Assembly: GCF_023243115.1 (NCBI RefSeq) | Contig: NZ_CP085081.1 | Location: 3,803,001-3,867,000, forward strand | DNA: 64,000 nt | Reading direction: 5' to 3' | Source: Sediminicoccus sp. KRV36 | GTDB taxonomy: Bacteria; Pseudomonadota; Alphaproteobacteria; Acetobacterales; Acetobacteraceae | Shown here: positions 62,826-64,000 of the stretch, piece by piece | How the letters are laid out: each line of letters begins with the position of its first letter | Numbering within the stretch: position 1 is the first letter of the stretch | Translations under genes and position numbers: made by a program | Notes under the pieces: model-generated | What the model saw: the letters and a program-made list of their open reading frames with translations, nothing else | Database searches by the model: none | What the model was told of the DNA's origin: nothing

Positions 62826-63333
62826 TGTTTAAATCTTCTGCTTTCGTGCTGTTAGCCGCAGGATCAATTTGAGTGCGCACAACCCCTTTAGGCCGATCCT
62901 CTCTATCATATCCAAACTCACCCATCCAGTATTTACGTTTACTACGAAGCTGACTGTATAAAGGATGATTTTCTGGAACCGTTGGCGAAAAGTAAGCATC
63001 GCAGAAATGAGTTGCCTTCGTCGCTGGCCCTGAAAACAAGTCGGCTAATTTCTTCTGATCTTCAGGACTAAGAGCGTCTATCGTATCAAGATCCGCAAAG
63101 GCTACTAAATCTATATCACCTGGATCTGCCTTATTTGAAACAAAACTTCCATCAATAAGTTGAACGCACGCAACTCCGAGGGCTGAAAATTCACTACGAT
63201 GGCGAATATAGCCCTCGATGATTGCACGCCTTGTGTTTGATGCTGGAAAAGCTGTGACAAAGTGTTCTACGATACCTTCAACATCCATGTCATGGAGGCC
63301 AGCATCAAGATATCCATCAGAATTAAAATTCAA
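62818..63333 (-). CDS. Nucleotidyltransferase-like protein (DUF6932 type), AT-rich
   Basis: 171 residues from TTG 63333, which has a strong GGGAGG five bases upstream and gives MNFNSDGYLDAGLHDMDVEG, the expected family opening. An ATG at 63420 in the same frame lacks such a site. The polymerase-beta-type core is visible: DGSFVSNKADPGDIDLVAF, with Gly62-Ser63 and Asp73/Asp75 as the likely metal and nucleotide ligands. The end EFGYDREDRPKGVVR is also typical of the DUF6932 group. Such enzymes are often toxins or parts of defence systems. Overlap of 8 bases with the partner gene marks a two-gene operon. Confidence 0.75.
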   Translation of the reverse strand: MNFNSDGYLDAGLHDMDVEGIVEHFVTAFPASNTRRAIIEGYIRHRSEFSALGVACVQLIDGSFVSNKADPGDIDLVAFADLDTIDALSPEDQKKLADLFSGPATKATHFCDAYFSPTVPENHPLYSQLRSKRKYWMGEFGYDREDRPKGVVRTQIDPAANSTKAEDLNNV

Positions 63334-63573
63334 TTTTTCCTCCCGTGTTAGGTCTAAATTTGCTACGCGAGGAGCACTGGCCCCACGTTGGCCAGCTCGC
63401 AGGACTACGCCAACCAACATTTAAACAATGCTAGCTGAGCTTATCCGCGCCTCATAGGGGTTTTTACGTAGCAAGATCGCCGTTTCGGTTTCGACGTGCT
63501 TCACCGGTCGGCAGAATTCTGCGACGCTAAGTCTGCCTCTCGACGTCAGAACGTTCAATCAGAGCCAGTTTTT

Positions 63574-63603
63574 GTTCTTGTTTTGTTCTTGTTTTGTTCG
63601 AAC
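63574..63603. promoter_or_regulatory. Three GTTC half-sites at 11-bp spacing (tandem LexA-type boxes)
   Basis: GTTC occurs at 63574-63577, 63585-63588 and 63596-63599, each pair separated by exactly 7 bases (TTGTTTT). GTTC-N7-GTTC is the established LexA box of many alphaproteobacteria, so two boxes overlap here. The last half-site continues as GTTCGAAC. The boxes end 4 bases before ATG 63608 and 240 bases from the TTG of the AT-rich operon. Confidence 0.7.
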
Positions 63604-63607
63604 CGTC

Positions 63608-64000
63608 ATGTTACGTTTTGCCATGCGCATCCGCCCCCTCCTCCCCCCTGAACTCCGCGAACCCCGCACCTACTCCCGTGGCCCGCGCCCTCCCCGCCCG
63701 GCCAGGATTCTGGTGCCCTATGACCGGATGACGGATGCGCAGTGGAGCATCCTCTCCCTCCACCTGCCCGTGCCGGCGCGCGGGCGGCCCTGTGACCAGC
63801 GGGCGCGGATGGATGCGATTTTCCGCGTGGCGGCGACCGAGGGCGCTTGGCGGGAATTGCCGGCGGCTTACGGCAAGGGTTCCTCGGTCGCGCGGCATTT
63901 CCAGCGGCTCGCGAATGCGGGGGTTTGGGAGCGGCTGTTGCGGGCGCTGGCGGCCTCACCGGCCGGGTCTGTGCTGCGGGAGATGGAAGGGTTGATCTGC
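63608..64000 (+). CDS. IS5-like transposase-related protein (DUF4096 N-domain), 3' cut by the window
   Basis: At least 131 residues from ATG 63608; ATG 63623 in the same frame is an equal alternative, and neither has a Shine-Dalgarno sequence. After an Arg/Pro-rich lead (RTYSRGPRPPRPARILV) comes MTDAQWSILSLHLPVPARG, then ARMDAIFRVAATEGAWRELP and SSVARHFQRLANAGVWERLL, which follow the DUF4096 N-terminal domain of IS5-family transposases. The DDE catalytic part would lie beyond the window. No terminal inverted repeats are visible before it. High GC suggests it is resident rather than part of the AT-rich block. Confidence 0.6.
   Translation, partial: MLRFAMRIRPLLPPELREPRTYSRGPRPPRPARILVPYDRMTDAQWSILSLHLPVPARGRPCDQRARMDAIFRVAATEGAWRELPAAYGKGSSVARHFQRLANAGVWERLLRALAASPAGSVLREMEGLIC

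Noticed and set aside
63574..63603. Simple T-rich slippage repeat
   Set aside because: The exact GTTC-N7-GTTC-N7-GTTC geometry matches the known alphaproteobacterial LexA box, so chance repetition is the weaker reading, although not excluded.

Overview
The window reads as chromosomal DNA of a GC-rich alphaproteobacterium, most likely an Acetobacteraceae member of the Roseomonas type. I infer this from roughly 70% GC, a PetP/PetR regulator pair, a hisZ-purA arrangement, two orphan tripartite-tricarboxylate (Bug/TctC) receptors with amidase and FAH-type neighbours, and alphaproteobacterial GTTC-N7-GTTC boxes near the right end. There are no rRNA or tRNA genes, no CRISPR array and no recognisable prophage. 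No gap between genes exceeds 300 bases.

Layout. 1-6.4 kb: tail of an EipB-like envelope protein, a sulfotransferase-like protein, uronate dehydrogenase, an amidase coupled to an SsuD-like flavin monooxygenase, a TacA/TacT-type toxin-antitoxin pair and a 1-Cys peroxiredoxin. 6.2-9.5 kb: divergent siroheme/sulfite module (cobA plus a 58-residue membrane peptide on the minus strand; sulfite reductase and a precorrin-2 dehydrogenase-like gene on the plus strand). 9.5-20.2 kb: OmpW-like porin, Bug receptor, formate-THF ligase, PhnW-like aminotransferase, an MFS pump and an RND efflux pair. 20.4-31.6 kb: a large thioester alpha-2-macroglobulin and two very large glycosyltransferases. 31.7-38.5 kb: branched-chain aminotransferase, the PetP/PetR/histidine kinase operon, a second flavin monooxygenase and a soluble chemoreceptor. 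38.7-44 kb: a minus-strand catabolic cluster (amidase, FAH-family protein, small ORF, Bug receptor), a coiled-coil gene broken by an amber codon, and a TPR protein. 44-48.6 kb: hisZ-purA followed by a lower-GC gene of unknown function, a lipoprotein and a DinB-like protein. 48.7-61.8 kb: a membrane chemoreceptor, two RTX calcium-binding proteins, a double GNAT protein with a repeat tail coupled to aspartate aminotransferase, two MFS transporters and accA.

The last 2.2 kb differ sharply. An AT-rich two-gene operon (61845-63333) pairs a nucleotidyltransferase-like protein with a partner of unknown function. It is followed by three GTTC half-sites at 11-bp spacing (two overlapping LexA-type boxes) and the start of an IS5-like transposase-related gene. 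This is the best candidate for an undescribed system.

The chromosome also carries at least three copies of a long palindromic intergenic element, built on a GGCCTCCGGCGGCTGGGG core, and a block of five consecutive hairpins between two convergent genes.
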